64,000 bases of DNA from Asterella californica (GCA_036924285.1 JAYKYS010000001.1:6287501-6351500); one strand, 5' to 3'; positions 38,472 through 51,810 are shown, counted from the stretch's first letter. A program made the numbers and translations. The notes: generated from the letters alone by a model not told the origin.

Positions 38472-41400
38472 ATGGAGCTCAAGGAACCATTGCTGGGGAA
38501 AGGGAGAGATGAGGAAATACAGAACTTCAAGGTGATTGCAGTTACTCCCTACGCATCAGCCAACGTCCTCAGCAAAGCTGCATTCTTCTGGCTGAATCCT
38601 CTGCTACGACGAGGATTCAAGAAACCTATAGAGAAAGAAGAAGTCCCTGCTTTGGCTCCAGAACACACAGCAGCCGAGCTGTCAGAGAAGTTCATAAAGG
38701 TCTGGCCCACACAGGCGGCAGCGTGTCACTCCGTGGGAAGGACTCTCTTCAAAATTTTCAGGCCGTGTCTTCTGAGGAGTGCAGCTCTTGCTTTGTGCAA
38801 ACTCAGTGTTCTCTTCGTTGGACCTCTTATGATTCAGAGTTTTGCAAAAGTGACGAATGGTTCAGAGTTCTTCCGGAACGAGGGATATTGTTTGGTCGCT
38901 GTTCTGATTAGTGCAAAGATGATCGAAGTCTTTGCAACACATCAGTACAATTTTATCAACCAGACCCTTGGGATGCAAGTCCGCTCTGCTCTGGTCACAG
39001 CTCTTTTCCGCAAAGGTCTCAAACTTTCAAGCTCAACCAGAAACAATCATGGTGTCGGAGAGATAGTCAATTACGTGTCTGTAGATGTGCAGAACATCTC
39101 TGAGGTGAGTCTGTACCTCAACAATATATGGACGGTGCCACTTCAAGCAGTCATCGGGTCAAGCATATTATTCAGCGTGGTAGGTGTTTCGGCGATAGCA
39201 GGGCTTCTGATGATGGGGTTGACTGTTGTCATCGAGTATATAGCCGCGAGATGGTTGAGAACTCTTCAGCAAAAGATTGCTCATGGCAGAGACAAACGTG
39301 TGAATGCACTTGAGGAGGCCCTCTCCAACATGAAAATCATCAAGCTGCAAGCGTGGGATGGACACTTCCTGAAGAACGTGGAGAAAGCTCGAGATTTGGA
39401 ATTCAATGCCCTCTCCAAGTTTACGTACACTGTCGCCTTCTCTATATTCATAGCCTGGTTAGCTCCACTGTGTTCTTGTGTGGCAATCTTTGCCTGTCAA
39501 GTTTTCCTTGGACACAGACTAACTTCCACTATGGCCTTCACCACCATAGCCACCATGAGGGCAATGCAGGAGCTTCTACGATCGTTCCCTAATACACTAC
39601 TTTCAGTATCCCAGACCATGATCTCTCTTGATCGGTTGGAGAAATTCATGTGGAGTGAAGAAATAGACTCTGCTTCCATTACCGATATTTCTCCAGATGA
39701 CGACTCTCCAGCTATCATTGTGCATAAAGGATGTTTCAAGTGGGATGCAAAGGCAGAGGAACCCACCCTGAAGAACATCAACATGAACATCAAGCGTGGG
39801 TCTCTGGTGGCCGTGGTGGGAAAAGTGGGCTCTGGCAAGTCGTCCCTACTAGCTGCTTTGCAAGGAGAAATAATGAAGGTGGAAGGAGAGGTATGCACCT
39901 GTATGGATGAACTATACATGTGAACCAGAGCCTGTCCACAATTCAAAATCAAGACTTGATCCTTGTTCTCTGACAGTACGGTGTCTGATTCTTTTCTGTT
40001 CTTGGAGATCTGGACTCAGATATCATGTCCTTATGATAAATAGCGTATTACTGCGTGAGAAATGCCCACTCTGGCCTTTACCGTTACCTGGTTGTCTGTG
40101 TCCTCACCAACTCGAACTGGTTCTTCCTGGTTCAGCTGAAATTTCTTGGGAGCAGAGCTTGCGTGGCCCAATCTGCTTGGTTACAAAATGGGACCATTCA
40201 AGAAAACATTTTGTTTGGGAAGGATCTGGAGAAGGAGAGATATTCCTCGATACTGCGAAAATGTACCCTGTTGCAAGACCTCTCGCAGTGGGCTTCTATG
40301 GATGGGACTGAAATAGGAGAGAAAGGAGTGAACCTCAGTGGAGGGCAGAAGCAGAGGATTCAGCTGGCGAGGGCGCTGTACCAAAACTCTGATATCTACT
40401 TTCTTGATGACATCTTCAGTGCTGTGGATGCTCGTACTGGCTCCCAGCTGTTCAAGGTAAGCACGTTATAGTACTCTGACGACTGATCGTATTTACCATC
40501 TAATGGTCAACTTCTAATCGAATGTATGCGCTATTGTAACATATGTTTCTCCACGCTCATGAATAGCTCCTTCCATCTGAGACACCAGAAGCTATTTACA
40601 TGTTTCTCGTATCTCAATCAGACAAGAAAAGTATGGTACTAAAGTATCGGGAAACTCCATGATCTGTAGGAGGTCATACTTGGAGCTCTAAAGGACAAGA
40701 CAGTTATCTTGGTTACTCATAACATCGAGTTTCTTCCGAAGGCTGATACAATTCTGGTTCGCCGATACCGACCTGGAGACTCCTTGGAGCTTTTAATGCA
40801 CTTCCTTTTACATGTTAGTTTCAAAGTTTCAAGTTCCTTTCGTATACAAACCACGTTCTCACGTAACTTCACTTATCGGGAGCAGGTGATGAGGGATGGT
40901 GAAATCGTTCAGTCCGGCAAGTACGAGGATCTGTTGATGGGAGGGACCGACTTCGAAGCACTTGTGGACGCCCATGATGCAGCCATGGAGAAAGTAGACA
41001 AACAAGTGATGAGCACCGACCTAGCTACAGACGCTTTCGAGATTGATATCAGGAAACTGACCAGAAACATTTCAGCGACCTGGCAAGAAGTAACTCCTTA
41101 CCCGCAAGAACAAGGCTGCGAAGGGGAGAAACATAACGGACTGTCTGGAAAGTTGATTGATGATGAGCATAAGGAGACTGGTCAAGTGAGCTGGTTCATA
41201 TATTGGGTATACTTAACAAGAGCTTACGGGCTGAAACTCCTACTAAATCTCATAATTGTACAGATAGTGTGGCAAACTTGCCAAGTTTCAGGTGATTACT
41301 GGGTAGCTTACGGCCTTGGAGGGAAGGGGAAGGGGAAGAACGACGAATTACACTTCATCACTGTCTACGGAGCTCTCGCACTATTATGCGGTCTTTGCGT

Positions 41401-44197
41401 GATATTAAGAGCTGTGCTGGTGGGCTTTCTGGGACTAACAACAGCCCAGAGCTTTTTCCTGAGCATGCTACGAAGTGTGTTCCAAGCACCTATGTCTTTC
41501 TTCGACAGCACGCCAAACGGGAGGATTCTGAGCAGAGTAAGAACTTACAGAGTCGTATATCATATACCATGCGATCATGTATTCTTTGCTGCACCTATAG
41601 AATTTATGTGGCCTCTCGAAGTCGTATAGGAGCTGTGAGAAACATCTGTAGACCAAAATAATTTTTGCCATTCCCTATTGCCACTATCGGGTCATCCACT
41701 GCCTTCTCTGCCTTCACTTCCTTCAATAATTCCATGATCTCCTAACGGTTGAATATTCGGTTTGATGGTTACTCCCTAAATCAGGCAACCACGGATCAGC
41801 AAACGATAGACTATACCGTTCCGATAATGTTCGGAGCAGCTCTTGCAGTTACCTTTCAAATCATGGGCATGCTGTACGTTACGTGCGGAGTTTCTTGGTA
41901 CACGACGCTGCTGCTGATTCCTCTGGCTTACGTCTACCGTGCATATCAGGTGAGCATAATGGATGAGTTACTCAGTCAATCTCAAACAAGCACGTGATTA
42001 AAACAACTGAATTGATGTGGTGTGTGACATCAGATCATTCGCTATAAGTGAATTGCTCTAGTCTTAAAGTATGCCAGCCAATATACTTTCTTGTTAAAGC
42101 AGATCTGGTCAGGCTAATATACCATCCTCTCACGTGCAGAGCTATTACTTTGCCACAGCTCGAGAGTTAACGAGGATAGAAGGAATCACAAAGGCGCCAA
42201 TCATCCATCACTTTTCGGAGACAATTGCGGGTTTGGCTACGCTTCGTTGTTTCAAACAAGAGGAAAGGTTCATCGGGGTGAACCTGGATAAGATTGACTC
42301 CAACTTGAAGATGGTTTTCCACAGCAACGCTGCCATGGAATGGGTTGGAATGCGAGTGGAAGCAATTGGAGTTGCAGTTCTGTTTGCATCATTGATATTC
42401 CTACTGCTCCTTCCGTCACGCTTAGTAAGTCCAGGTAGGTAGTTCGGAGCCAGAGCTTTTGTCTCTGCGAACATATTAAACTGTTCTGGACTCAGGGTAC
42501 TGCTCTTGAGGACATCAGCAAATTTAAAAGCAGTTGTGAACTTACTTGAAGCCGATGATGCACTGCAGAAACGGTGGGACTGGCCTTGACATATGGCTTA
42601 TCTCTCAACCAGTATCTATTCGACTTGGTTGGATTGACATGCCAGTTGGAGAACAAAATGATTTCAGTAGAACGTATTGCACAGTACACGAAGTTGCCGA
42701 ATGAGGCCAAGCTCACCACCTATGAGCTAAAGCCTCCTTCACAGTGGCCTGCTACAGGCAGCATTGTCTTCAAGGATCTGCAGGTACTATATGGTGTGCT
42801 GATATCACAGACTGGGCCCTTCAGATTCTCAAATGTCATAATACTTCCCTAGATGACTTAGAGTGGGCAGAATATGACACGTTCTATTGTGTGTTTCAGC
42901 TACAATACAGACCACAATCACCAATGGTACTGAAGGGTATCAACGTGACCATTGAGGCAGGCCACAAAGTTGGAATCGTCGGCAGAACAGGGAGCGGAAA
43001 GTCCACCATGATATCTGCTCTGTTCCGACTCGTGGAATCATCTAGAGGCAAAATCGTTATCGATGGTGTGGACATCAGCAAACTGGGGCTTACTGATTTG
43101 CGATCCAAGATCAGCATCATACCCCAAGATCCCACCATGTTTGATGGTACAGTGCGAAGCAATCTGGACCGTCTCGGGAAGCACAAGGACATCGAAATTT
43201 GGGAGGTGATTAACTTCAGAACATCTTTATCTTTGACCTCTCAAGCTGGCTATAATACTGTTATAAGTACCGGAGTTCTCTGTGTATTCCTTGCTCCGCT
43301 CTGTTAAGACTGAAGGATTCCAGCCTTGCAAGAAAGAGGAATTCTTACAAAGCCCTTGATTCTCTTTTAGGCATTGAAGAAGTGTCAGTTAGCAAGCAGT
43401 GTGCGCCAGCTTCCGGGGAAACTCGATGCCCCAGGTAAAATTATCGAAGCTTCCAAACGTTTCCCATGTATGGATACTTAATGCAAGCCATAAACAGCCA
43501 TACTTGTTATGTTGCGGTCTGGGCCTACTACGAAACACCTGAAGTCCGAAAGTTTACTCACAGAATAACTATTCTTATGTGCAGTCGCAGCGGATGGAGC
43601 AAACTGGAGTTTAGGGCAGAGGCAACTCTTCTGCCTGGGACGAGTTCTCCTCAAACGTTCCCGGGTACTGGTGCTCGATGAAGCCACGGCGTCTGTAGAT
43701 GCAGAGACAGACGCGCTAATACAAGAAGTTGTCCGTCAAGAATTTGCACATTGCACAGTCATCAGTATCGCGCACCGAATCCCATCCGTCATGGACAGCG
43801 ACAAAGTTCTGGTCTTGGAATCAGGTAACTCAATAGTTCTGGACGTATTTCTGCAGTGAATCCAGAAGCTTCGAGAAAGTAGGGTATTAAGATCACTAAG
43901 CCTTTCCTAGTGGCCATACTCTCTGTTCTCTGCCCTGCGATCGCAGAATTCTAGATTGGTAACCAGTTCAAGCGGTGCAACAAAGCGGGCCTGCTTTTCT
44001 CGGCTCATGTTTGTCCATATGTAGCGTATCTAGACCTTCTCGTGAAGCGGTGATTCAGAACATTGTAAACTGAAGACTGAATCGACCTGATGCGCTGTGC
44101 AGGTTTAGTGAAAGAGTACGATTCACCCGCAGCTCTGTTGGAGAAAAAATCGCTCTTTTCTGCTCTCGTCATGGAATATACATCACGAGCGGACTGA
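38472..44197 (+). CDS. ABCC-type (MRP-like) ABC transporter, complete, 11 exons
   Basis: ABCC exporters pump conjugated metabolites using ATP. My exons are 38472-39890, 40136-40456, 40670-40756, 40886-41536, 41785-41949, 42140-42434, 42569-42783, 42900-43205, 43371-43434, 43585-43824 and 44103-44197. They sum to 3858 nt, or 1285 residues plus TGA. The protein starts MELKEPLLG and soon reaches [20 protein letters not shown], so the extra N-terminal membrane domain (TMD0) seems absent. TMD1 lies at about 110-390. NBD1 has Walker [10 protein letters not shown] (450-458), Q485, signature LSGGQ (540-544), Walker B IYFLDD (560-565) and H597. TMD2 follows, then NBD2 with Walker [10 protein letters not shown] (1079-1087), Q1127, the WSLGQRQ signature (1182-1188), Walker B VLVLDE (1202-1207) and H1238. 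NBD1 has Asp at the usual catalytic Glu position, as is usual for ABCC. Intron 3 has a weak donor (GTTCGC) and is stop-free, so it may be retained. Confidence 0.93.
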
Positions 44198-46438
44198 AGA
44201 AAACGGACGCAGTTGAGAAATGCTTTACGTGGCTGTTCAGGCTCAAAGACTACTTGGGAGTGTACACCCCAAAACCAAAGCGACATACGGAGAAAATGGA
44301 CACCACCCAGAAAGAAATGGTATCAAGCAAGCCCTCAAGTGCAGCTGGAAATATACACCTTGCACTGCAGCGAACAGAACGAGCGGAAACAAGGAAGCAG
44401 CTCAGGCCCATATCACGGCACGAAATCTTGTATCAAGGCAATTTGTACATTAGTGATCGGTCCCTTGCAACATCGATTTCGGGGAGCTTGTCCGTCGGGA
44501 TGTTTTGTAAATGCTTCTCTCCCAACGAGAAAATACTCAAAAGAAGGAGACTGAATCTTATCATCATGAGCAAGGAAGAAGAGTTTCATGTTGAGTGTAC
44601 AATACAAACGTATGGAAGGACAAAGATCAAGAGTCAGGTCCCGCCCGAAAGAAGCTGTCAAATCTCAGAAGCTGTTTGGTTAAGTCCATGTTTTCAGCCG
44701 GTTTTGTTCGATCATCTTGTACTGGCAGGTTTTTGATAAATTAATCAGTTAAACTGAAAGAGGAGCGAGAAGTTTATATAAACTTTGGCCGAAGGAGAAA
44801 TTCACTGCTGCGATCCCTATGATGGCAATAAAGTTTTTGGCCTGTAGTGTATTCATGCATTAATGGAGTCTTTTGGTAGTAAAACAAAAACTTAGACAAG
44901 ATAATTAGAACGGAAGAAAAAGGAATCTTATTCGTTCATAAGTTTTTAACTAATAGCATTCGAGACGCCAAGAGAAAATTGTCTATGCTGTTTTTCTATA
45001 ACTTACGCTCAATCAAATATCAGACTGCGAGTAAATGCTGCCACTTACTCGCCACATATCTGATAGGCATGCATATTCTCCTTGTTGAGGTTGAATATTC
45101 TACTAAGGGATGTATTGAAGCGTTCTGGGATTTGAATACAAGCTCTAGACCTATGAGAAGCTGGTATACTACCATCTACCGGTATTTTGATATTCCACGA
45201 TCCCTCTTGGCGGGCAAAACAAAAAGGAAATATATGATCTACTTTAATTCTGTGTCCAATGTTCCACTACAGTACGTAGTTCAAAAATGGAAGCTTATGT
45301 ACCGATTCAAGTGTATGTAGGGACGGAGATGATAGTGAGCTGCTGGTAACGGTGACTACGCTCCAGCTATAAGTACAATCAGTTGTATTGTAACAACCCA
45401 GAGGAATCAAATGTATCGTGAATAGTAAATTAAAGATCGTTTTCACGAAGATACATTTAATAATTACACAAATTACAATACAACAACGTCACAATGATAA
45501 TTCTAGAAGTTTTCTGTTATTCTCACGGAGTAGAATAATATCCGGATGAGAGTCTTTAGTTTGATAAAGAACCAAACCCAAACACAACATGATAAATTGA
45601 TAAAAAAACAACAAAATAGTTCTTGACCCTTTCAACAATCAAGGACCCTTTCAACAATACAGATAAAAGATTCAAGAAGACAAATGTATGGATGAATGAA
45701 GAATGCAAAATATTACTGAAATGTTACTAATCTTCTTCCATGAAGACAGAAGAACACAAACTTCACATTAAAGCTTCAAGAATAAGCCCCTACTCTTCCT
45801 AAGAAGTATTCTTCCAAGTAAATCTTCAATCTTAAAGACCCACTCTTATTTGAAGAAGCTGTCTTCAAGAAGAAGCAACCATCTTCCAAACTCTTTCTAC
45901 AATTTAACTCACTCTCTTCAACTTCGTAGTAACTGATTTGTTCTCAGATCTTTGTCTTAACTCTCATTCATGTACTACGAAGACTCTCTTCGTCGAAGTC
46001 CAACCTCGAAGATCTTCGTCAACCAGCTTTACTCTTACGACAGCAAACTACGAATATTCATAAGAAATTTTCTTCGTCCAAAACATTCACATGTTCACTC
46101 CGTAATCTTGAGTAACGAAAATTAATTAATAAAGACTGAAAACATGGAAAAGGTACATCTTCTTCGAATCGGATCGCATATATACTCTTCTTCCTAAGCT
46201 AACGGATTTTCTTTCTAAGAAGACGGAAGATCTTCACTACCCTACGATCTATTTTCATCTTCATCGATCTACACTCCTAATCCTAACTGTATTCTTATCT
46301 CCTCTAACTGAACTTCAACGTTTGCTCGAATCTCGCCTATCTCTCTATTGACTTTTCTGCCTATCTCTCAATCTCGCTTTCACACCGTCCGCATTCGTCT
46401 TCACTTGCACCGTCTCTGTCTTCAAAACTCACAAAAGA
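44198..46438. other. Intergenic, 3' flank of the ABCC gene
   Basis: Overlapping short open frames at 44213-44736 and a 113-codon frame at 44979-45320 show no recognised motif. A short direct repeat of AAGGACCCTTTCAACAAT, with one base changed, occurs near 45620-45660. From about 45700 the plus strand becomes rich in CTTC/TTC words, leading into the minus-strand coiled-coil remnant. Confidence 0.4.
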
Positions 46439-47900
46439 TCAAGCTCCTCTGTGACTAACCCTGAAGTCACGTACACAGTCACAACCGGCATCAACATTCT
46501 GAAGGTCTTCGTCCTCGTCCACCTTCACCTGAAGGTCGTTCTTCTCCTTCGTCAACTCAGTAACAGTTACATGATACTCGTCTTTGATCCGAAGAATGTT
46601 CATCTTCTGAGTCGCTAACACCTTCAGCTCCTCCTCTCGCTTCTGAATATTCGTCTTCAACTCTTCGCACTGTCATCGAAGATCTTCATTCAACTTCTCT
46701 GTTTCCAATCTCATCTTCGTCGCATTCCGCGTCTCTTGACGAAGATTGTTCTTCTCCTCTCTCCAATTGTCCTTACTCAAATGGACGAAAGAAATCAACT
46801 CTGCCAAGGACATCTTCTTCTTGACTTCTTCTTCATACTCCGCACGGTTCTCTTCCAGAAGTCAGAACACCGGAACTACCACCTCTTCGTAGTAGAGCAT
46901 CGCCCTTCAGAAAATATCAATGTCGTCGTGTCTTACTGGTTCTAAAGTTTATTCGCCAAAGATAGCTGCACCTTCCATCTTCACCTCTAAACTGCTCAAG
47001 TCGATTGTCTCCTTCTTCGTCGACTTCACCTTCTTTCAGACCTTAGGCTTCTCTTGGGGCATGGTAGGAAGACTCCTCTTCCTCTTGCTTCTGCGCACCT
47101 CCTACTCTTCGTCAGCAACTGGTACTTCATCCACCGGTAACGCACCCTCCTCTCTTATTTCTTCCTCTGGAGTCTTCGGTGAAGTCTCTACTGGTTGTGC
47201 ACCTTCGCTTGGTGCCTTGTTCTCTTCTGCACGTACTTCCGAACGGTCTTCGTCTTCGTCTTCCAGTCTGAACCCTAGCTGCTTTTGTTTGCTTTCGCTG
47301 AGCCAACCCATCCCGAAGTAGAAGACAAAGACAAATCCTCCTAAGTATACGTAGTCTTGCTTCGTCCACAACCGCTGCACTTCGTCGTGAAGATCTTCTC
47401 CCAGTGCGTCTTCTTCTCTGCAAATAAGTTCTTGAAGAAGCAGACCTTCCAAGTCGACAAGAATGTCATTCTCTTCGGACTCAAGATCATCACAACAACT
47501 TCGGCTATCTCTCTCTTCACCGGGTCCTTGTAGTCGGTCAGCTTGTACCCATTCATTGGATGAATGGGATGACGAAGAGTTCTTCATAATCTTTGCTCTC
47601 AATCACATGAGCCTTCATCACCGAGTGGTCGAAGATCATATCTCTCTTCTCTCCAACTTCTTCCAACAAGACCTTCGTCCAATCGTCCAACTTCTAGTTT
47701 CCTGGTCTCGCGTATTCCTCTTCGGACGCATGGTCTTCGCACATCCGAATCTGGCTGATGAACTTCTCGGATACTCGCGTCCATCCTCTCCATGTCAAGA
47801 AGGTTAGCCCTAGCTCCTTCAACTTCGGCTGAAGGTTCTGAAGTTCTTCCTGGTTCAACTCAAAGGTTATGAGCCTTGACAATTTTGCCGCTATTGCCAT
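46439..47900 (-). pseudogene. Broken reading frame with charged linker and coiled coil, probably mobile-element derived
   Basis: The minus strand from 47900 downward reads as one decayed protein of roughly 490 codons. It starts MAIAAKLSRLITFELNQEEL, continues through DDWTKVLLEEVGEKRDMIFD and SKDYEELFVIPF, then changes frame. One alternative there is TDYKDPVKREIAEVVVMIL. An acidic stretch (FRLEDEDEDRSEVRAEENK) comes next, then basic SKRKRKS-like sequence, and finally a coiled coil including MRLETEKLNEDLR and KREEELKVLATQKMNI. At least five in-frame stops and two frameshifts break it. Most of the stops I checked are TGA. I do not recognise the family. The length, decay and setting suggest a transposon-encoded protein. 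Confidence 0.55.
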
Positions 47901-49641
47901 CGTACTCTACGAATTCTTCTTAATGTGATAGACTTTGCCTGAATGTAATGGACTTCGTCTGAACTTTCTCTCTTCTTCAGAACACTCTCTCCGACTCTAA
48001 GAATCACAGCACTCTCAAAACAGATTTTGAATAATGAACTGATTCTCTAAGTATATAGTTGGTTCAAACGTCCTACACGTATCGAAGTCGCTTCTCATTC
48101 ATCACTACAGGCTTGACAAAGGAGTGCGTAGACTATCTGCGCCTTCGTCTCTTGCGGTTCTTGTTATTCTTCGGTAAGGTAGTCTGCCATAACCTACTCT
48201 TACTTCGTAGTACTCCTCTACGAATTCTACTAACTACTCTTGAAGAGACTACTCTTAAGAAGTCCATTCTTAAGAAGTCTTCCTTCTCTTCATCTTCTAT
48301 CTACAGAGATCTTCCTGCGAAGGTCTTCTTCCGAAGATTTCCTCTTCTTTTCTCGGGTCTCTTCCTGCGAAGACTCTTCTTAAGAAGGCTCTTTTCTTCT
48401 CAAACGATCTTCTTCACTAAAACTAAGCTATTCTTCTTCTAACTTCATTGTTTCTTCTACAAACTTCTACATTTCAAGCATATTTCATAAAAAATTGAAA
48501 AAGTGAGCTCTACATGTATACTTGAAACTATAGAAACTGTACATTTTTATACAGAAATTGACTAGGTGAGATCGTGTTGCTCTGTTGTCCATACTTTGTA
48601 AGACCCGCTCGCTATCATGAAAGCCTGTGCAAGTGAGACGTAGTCTGGAAGACTCTGTATGATGGGCTTAGAAGGCTCTCGATGGAACTCTAACATGCTC
48701 GAGATGGCTCCAGACGGATGTCACTCGTGGTGTACTGTAGCAGCTTTTTCTCCATCGTTGTCGTCTGTTGTGTCCTGCCTTTACGATTACCACACCTACG
48801 GTGTTCTTGTCAAAAATATATATTCTGAATATCCTCAGGTGTAACTTCTTGAGGATGGAGAAACAATTTCGTTAAGGAATCAACTCTATGAACCTGAATT
48901 CCAACCTACATTAACCAGCGGGGTGAAGCAGAGTATTTTTCCAGATTCTATCATGTCTTTGAGAGAGGTGTTGAAAGTAGACGATAGGGGGTGACTGCTC
49001 TTATACTTATTATATTGCAGTGCACATGTAAATATGTTAGCGTAGCTCAACTCAACATGATTATTTGTATAGCAAGCACCCAAGAGTGTATATAGCTCTT
49101 TATCATCAAGGAGCATACTCTCAGAGATGTTTTTCATATGCAAGTGATGGTGATCTTTGACCTCATTCTTCATACAATACCCAATCATTCCTATGTATAT
49201 GTGCGGTCCTTGATTGGTCAGTCTCTTAACTCAGATCTAAGCCCCTACTAGACGTTTGTCAGTCCATCTCAAGACAGACATGATACGCTTCTTCACTTCT
49301 TGAGTGGACTTTGCAGAAATTGCAATGACACCTTGATAGTGTAGATGTAGCAGTGCCCCTCGCTTTCTACTAAGAAAATCTCAGAAGAATAGTCAGACTA
49401 AAGGAATTGGTCCAGCATAGCGGAAATAGACAAGTCCGAATCAACTTCTGCACACTATCACAGACAGCTCCAACGTCTTGTAGCTAGCGGAGGCTACTTT
49501 TTTCGCCCTCGTCTATCTCCGGAGAAACATTTAAGCCGATCGGATGAGAAAAATGAGAGCACAAGTAGTGAAAACACTTAGGATGGAGAACAGAGCAAAC
49601 ACAAAGGAGTTTCCGAGAACGATAAATGAATAGAGTTAGTT
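47901..49641. other. Intergenic, TTC/GAAG-rich then mixed sequence
   Basis: From 47900 to 48450 there are many CTTC/GAAG words, including short inverted CTTCTTAAGAAG-type runs. No gene is called. The remaining part to 49641 shows only short unsupported frames. Confidence 0.4.
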
Positions 49642-50340
49642 ATGGTCGCTTGGGTTACTCTGAAGGCAGCTTTTCTGAAGAGGTTCAGAGGAGTAGGTTA
49701 TGACCGGATGGTCCTCATAGAACTTCAGAGGCTCAAACGGAAGAAGAAAGAGACACTGGGGGATTACACCGAGAGGTTTGAAGACCTCCTGGATCACATC
49801 CCTCAGAACCAAGGAAGACCCAGTTATTGTGCTCAGCAAGCCGTGGATTGGTACTTGGGAGGATTGTCTCATAATATGGAGTTGTACTGTAGAAGAGGAG
49901 GAGGTGATGATTTAGTAGAAGTACAGAAGCATGCAGAGCAATATGAAACCTCGAGCATCACCCGGAATATGACGAAAGACAAAGGGGAGATCTCGAAGAA
50001 GTCCAAGAGGAAGTCTAAGTCCACTGAAATGAATAACAGTGCTTCGGAAGCATCCTCTACTTCTGAAGAGTCTACTGTCGAAAGTTCAGAATCTGAATCT
50101 GAACAAGAGAAGAAGAAACGGAAGAAGAAGGAGAGGGCACGATCCAGGGAAGATGTAGTACAGAAGACTTCTCAGACTCAGATCATTCAGTTTGCACTTG
50201 ATCCTGGATCTGTGAAGTGCTAAAGCAGTTTGCCGACCTGAAAGTTCATCTTCTGAATCAGAAGGACAAGCGGAAGCAACCTATGGCTTCCCGACCAAAC
50301 ATTTGGTGCAACCTTTGTAACTCTTCCGGTAGTCTTTCAT
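49642..50340 (+). pseudogene. Retrotransposon gag remnant, cut at the zinc knuckle
   Basis: The frame at 49642-50223 (193 codons) matches a plant retrotransposon gag domain. It has WVTLKAAFLKRF near residue 4, then LKRKKKETLGDYTERFEDLL, then YCAQQAVDWYLGGLS, then LVEVQKHAEQYE. A lysine/serine/glutamate-rich tail follows. After the stop the reading continues in another frame with VLKQFADLKVHLLNQKDKRK and ends WCNLCNSSG, which is the start of a CCHC-type zinc knuckle. Similarity stops there, so the element was truncated within the knuckle. I see no protease or polymerase. It could be Ty3/gypsy-type, but without pol the class is uncertain. Confidence 0.72.
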
Positions 50341-51449
50341 AGAAGAGACGTAAGAAGAATAGGTGGATTGCAGATTGCAGTGGATTCTGGCTGTGGTACG
50401 TCAGGTTGAGGATCGATCGTCAGACTCAGCACGCTTCTCTCATCATTGAGATCAAATGCAAAAATAAAAAAGGGAGCAACATGAATGCGATATGAAGAGA
50501 AGAAGCATATGGAAGTGAAGTACTTGTACTGTGCCAACGATGAAGCGAGAGAAGGAGGAAAGAAATGACAAAACAACCTAGAGCTCCACGTCGAAGATCA
50601 TCTTTTCTCTTGCTATGGCTGCATTAGCTGAGTCGTCGACACGACCCACTGTGAGAAACCAGCCTGCACTGATGAGGTCGTCTCAAAAACAAAAAACATT
50701 AGAAGAAGCGGCAGGTTCAGCACCACAAGCGAAAACTGTTCAAAACATATGAACGATGAGATCGACAGCAAGCACAATATGACGTCGTCCTAGAAACATA
50801 TATCGTTAGATTAGCGGAAACTCGAGCAGCGCAAGCAGAAATTGCTGAAAACACATGAATGATGAGGTAGGCAGCAGCCGCCACAACGGTTGAATTCATG
50901 ACTAAAAAACATCCAAATTCAGCAGCCTCATCAACACATGACAGAATGAAGCGGTGGTGAAAATCAACAACTCCAAATGGATTGCTCTCGTCTCCTGCAG
51001 TGGTGGTCTCCATCACAAACCGAGATATGTCTGCTGCCATGTCGTCGCTTCTTGACCCAGCAAGAAGATCAACGATGTCCATAGTTCCCCAAAGTTCAAC
51101 CGAGCAGCAGAGAAACGATGTTAGAGAAGTAGCAAAGTGCCGAGGTGCCGAGATGTCGAGACGCAACGAGGTGAAACAAGGTGTTAGCGAAGTTCCAAAC
51201 TAGCAAACTGTCGAGGTGCAGAGACAAGAGAAGACTGCACGGCAAACACATTTAGAAAAAATGTTCAGTGATGTTTTAGAAAAAATTGTGGTTTCGTTAC
51301 ACCCCTAGCCATTGAAAATGACTTTCATTTTTGCCGTTAGTTTTTGAAAACAACTTTTGTATTCTATTCTGTATCTGTGAAATCGCGCTTTGACAGCAAT
51401 GAAACGTTCAAATTTTTGACCCGTCTTCTGCACTTGTCCACACGCGGAT
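50341..51449. other. Intergenic, nothing recognised
   Basis: Open frames occur on both strands (the longest is 149 codons, 50717-51166, minus) without any family motif. Confidence 0.4.
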
Positions 51450-51810
51450 GTATGTCAGGAACCGCATACAACATGCATATTCAACCGAATAAGATTTGGA
51501 GAATTTTTGGTCAGCTTTTGTTACAAGAAAAGATATAACTGTTATAATACAGAAATTCTATAGTAGGTTGAATTAAAAATCAAGATTAATGTATGACTGT
51601 TAAATGTTAATCGCACCGAGAACAGCAGAAACTTCAGAACAGTACCTATAACTGAAGGACAAAGCAGTTCTAAGAGTATAAGTACGGTCACTTACTGATT
51701 AAAAATATAGATCTAACTAATACGTTAATTTATTACCTAACTTTTTCCAAGGGAAGATTAGGTAAAAAATTCACATGGAAAAGAGGTGAATAAATAAGCA
51801 AGCCGAATGA
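51450..51810. repeat. AT-rich non-coding repeat family, copy B, with hairpin
   Basis: It aligns by eye with copy A (30080-30480). The hairpin at about 51727-51773 pairs AATTTATTACCTAA with TTAGGTAAAAAATT (one mismatch), then TTCC with GGAA around AAG. The outer stem differs from copy A. Confidence 0.55.
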
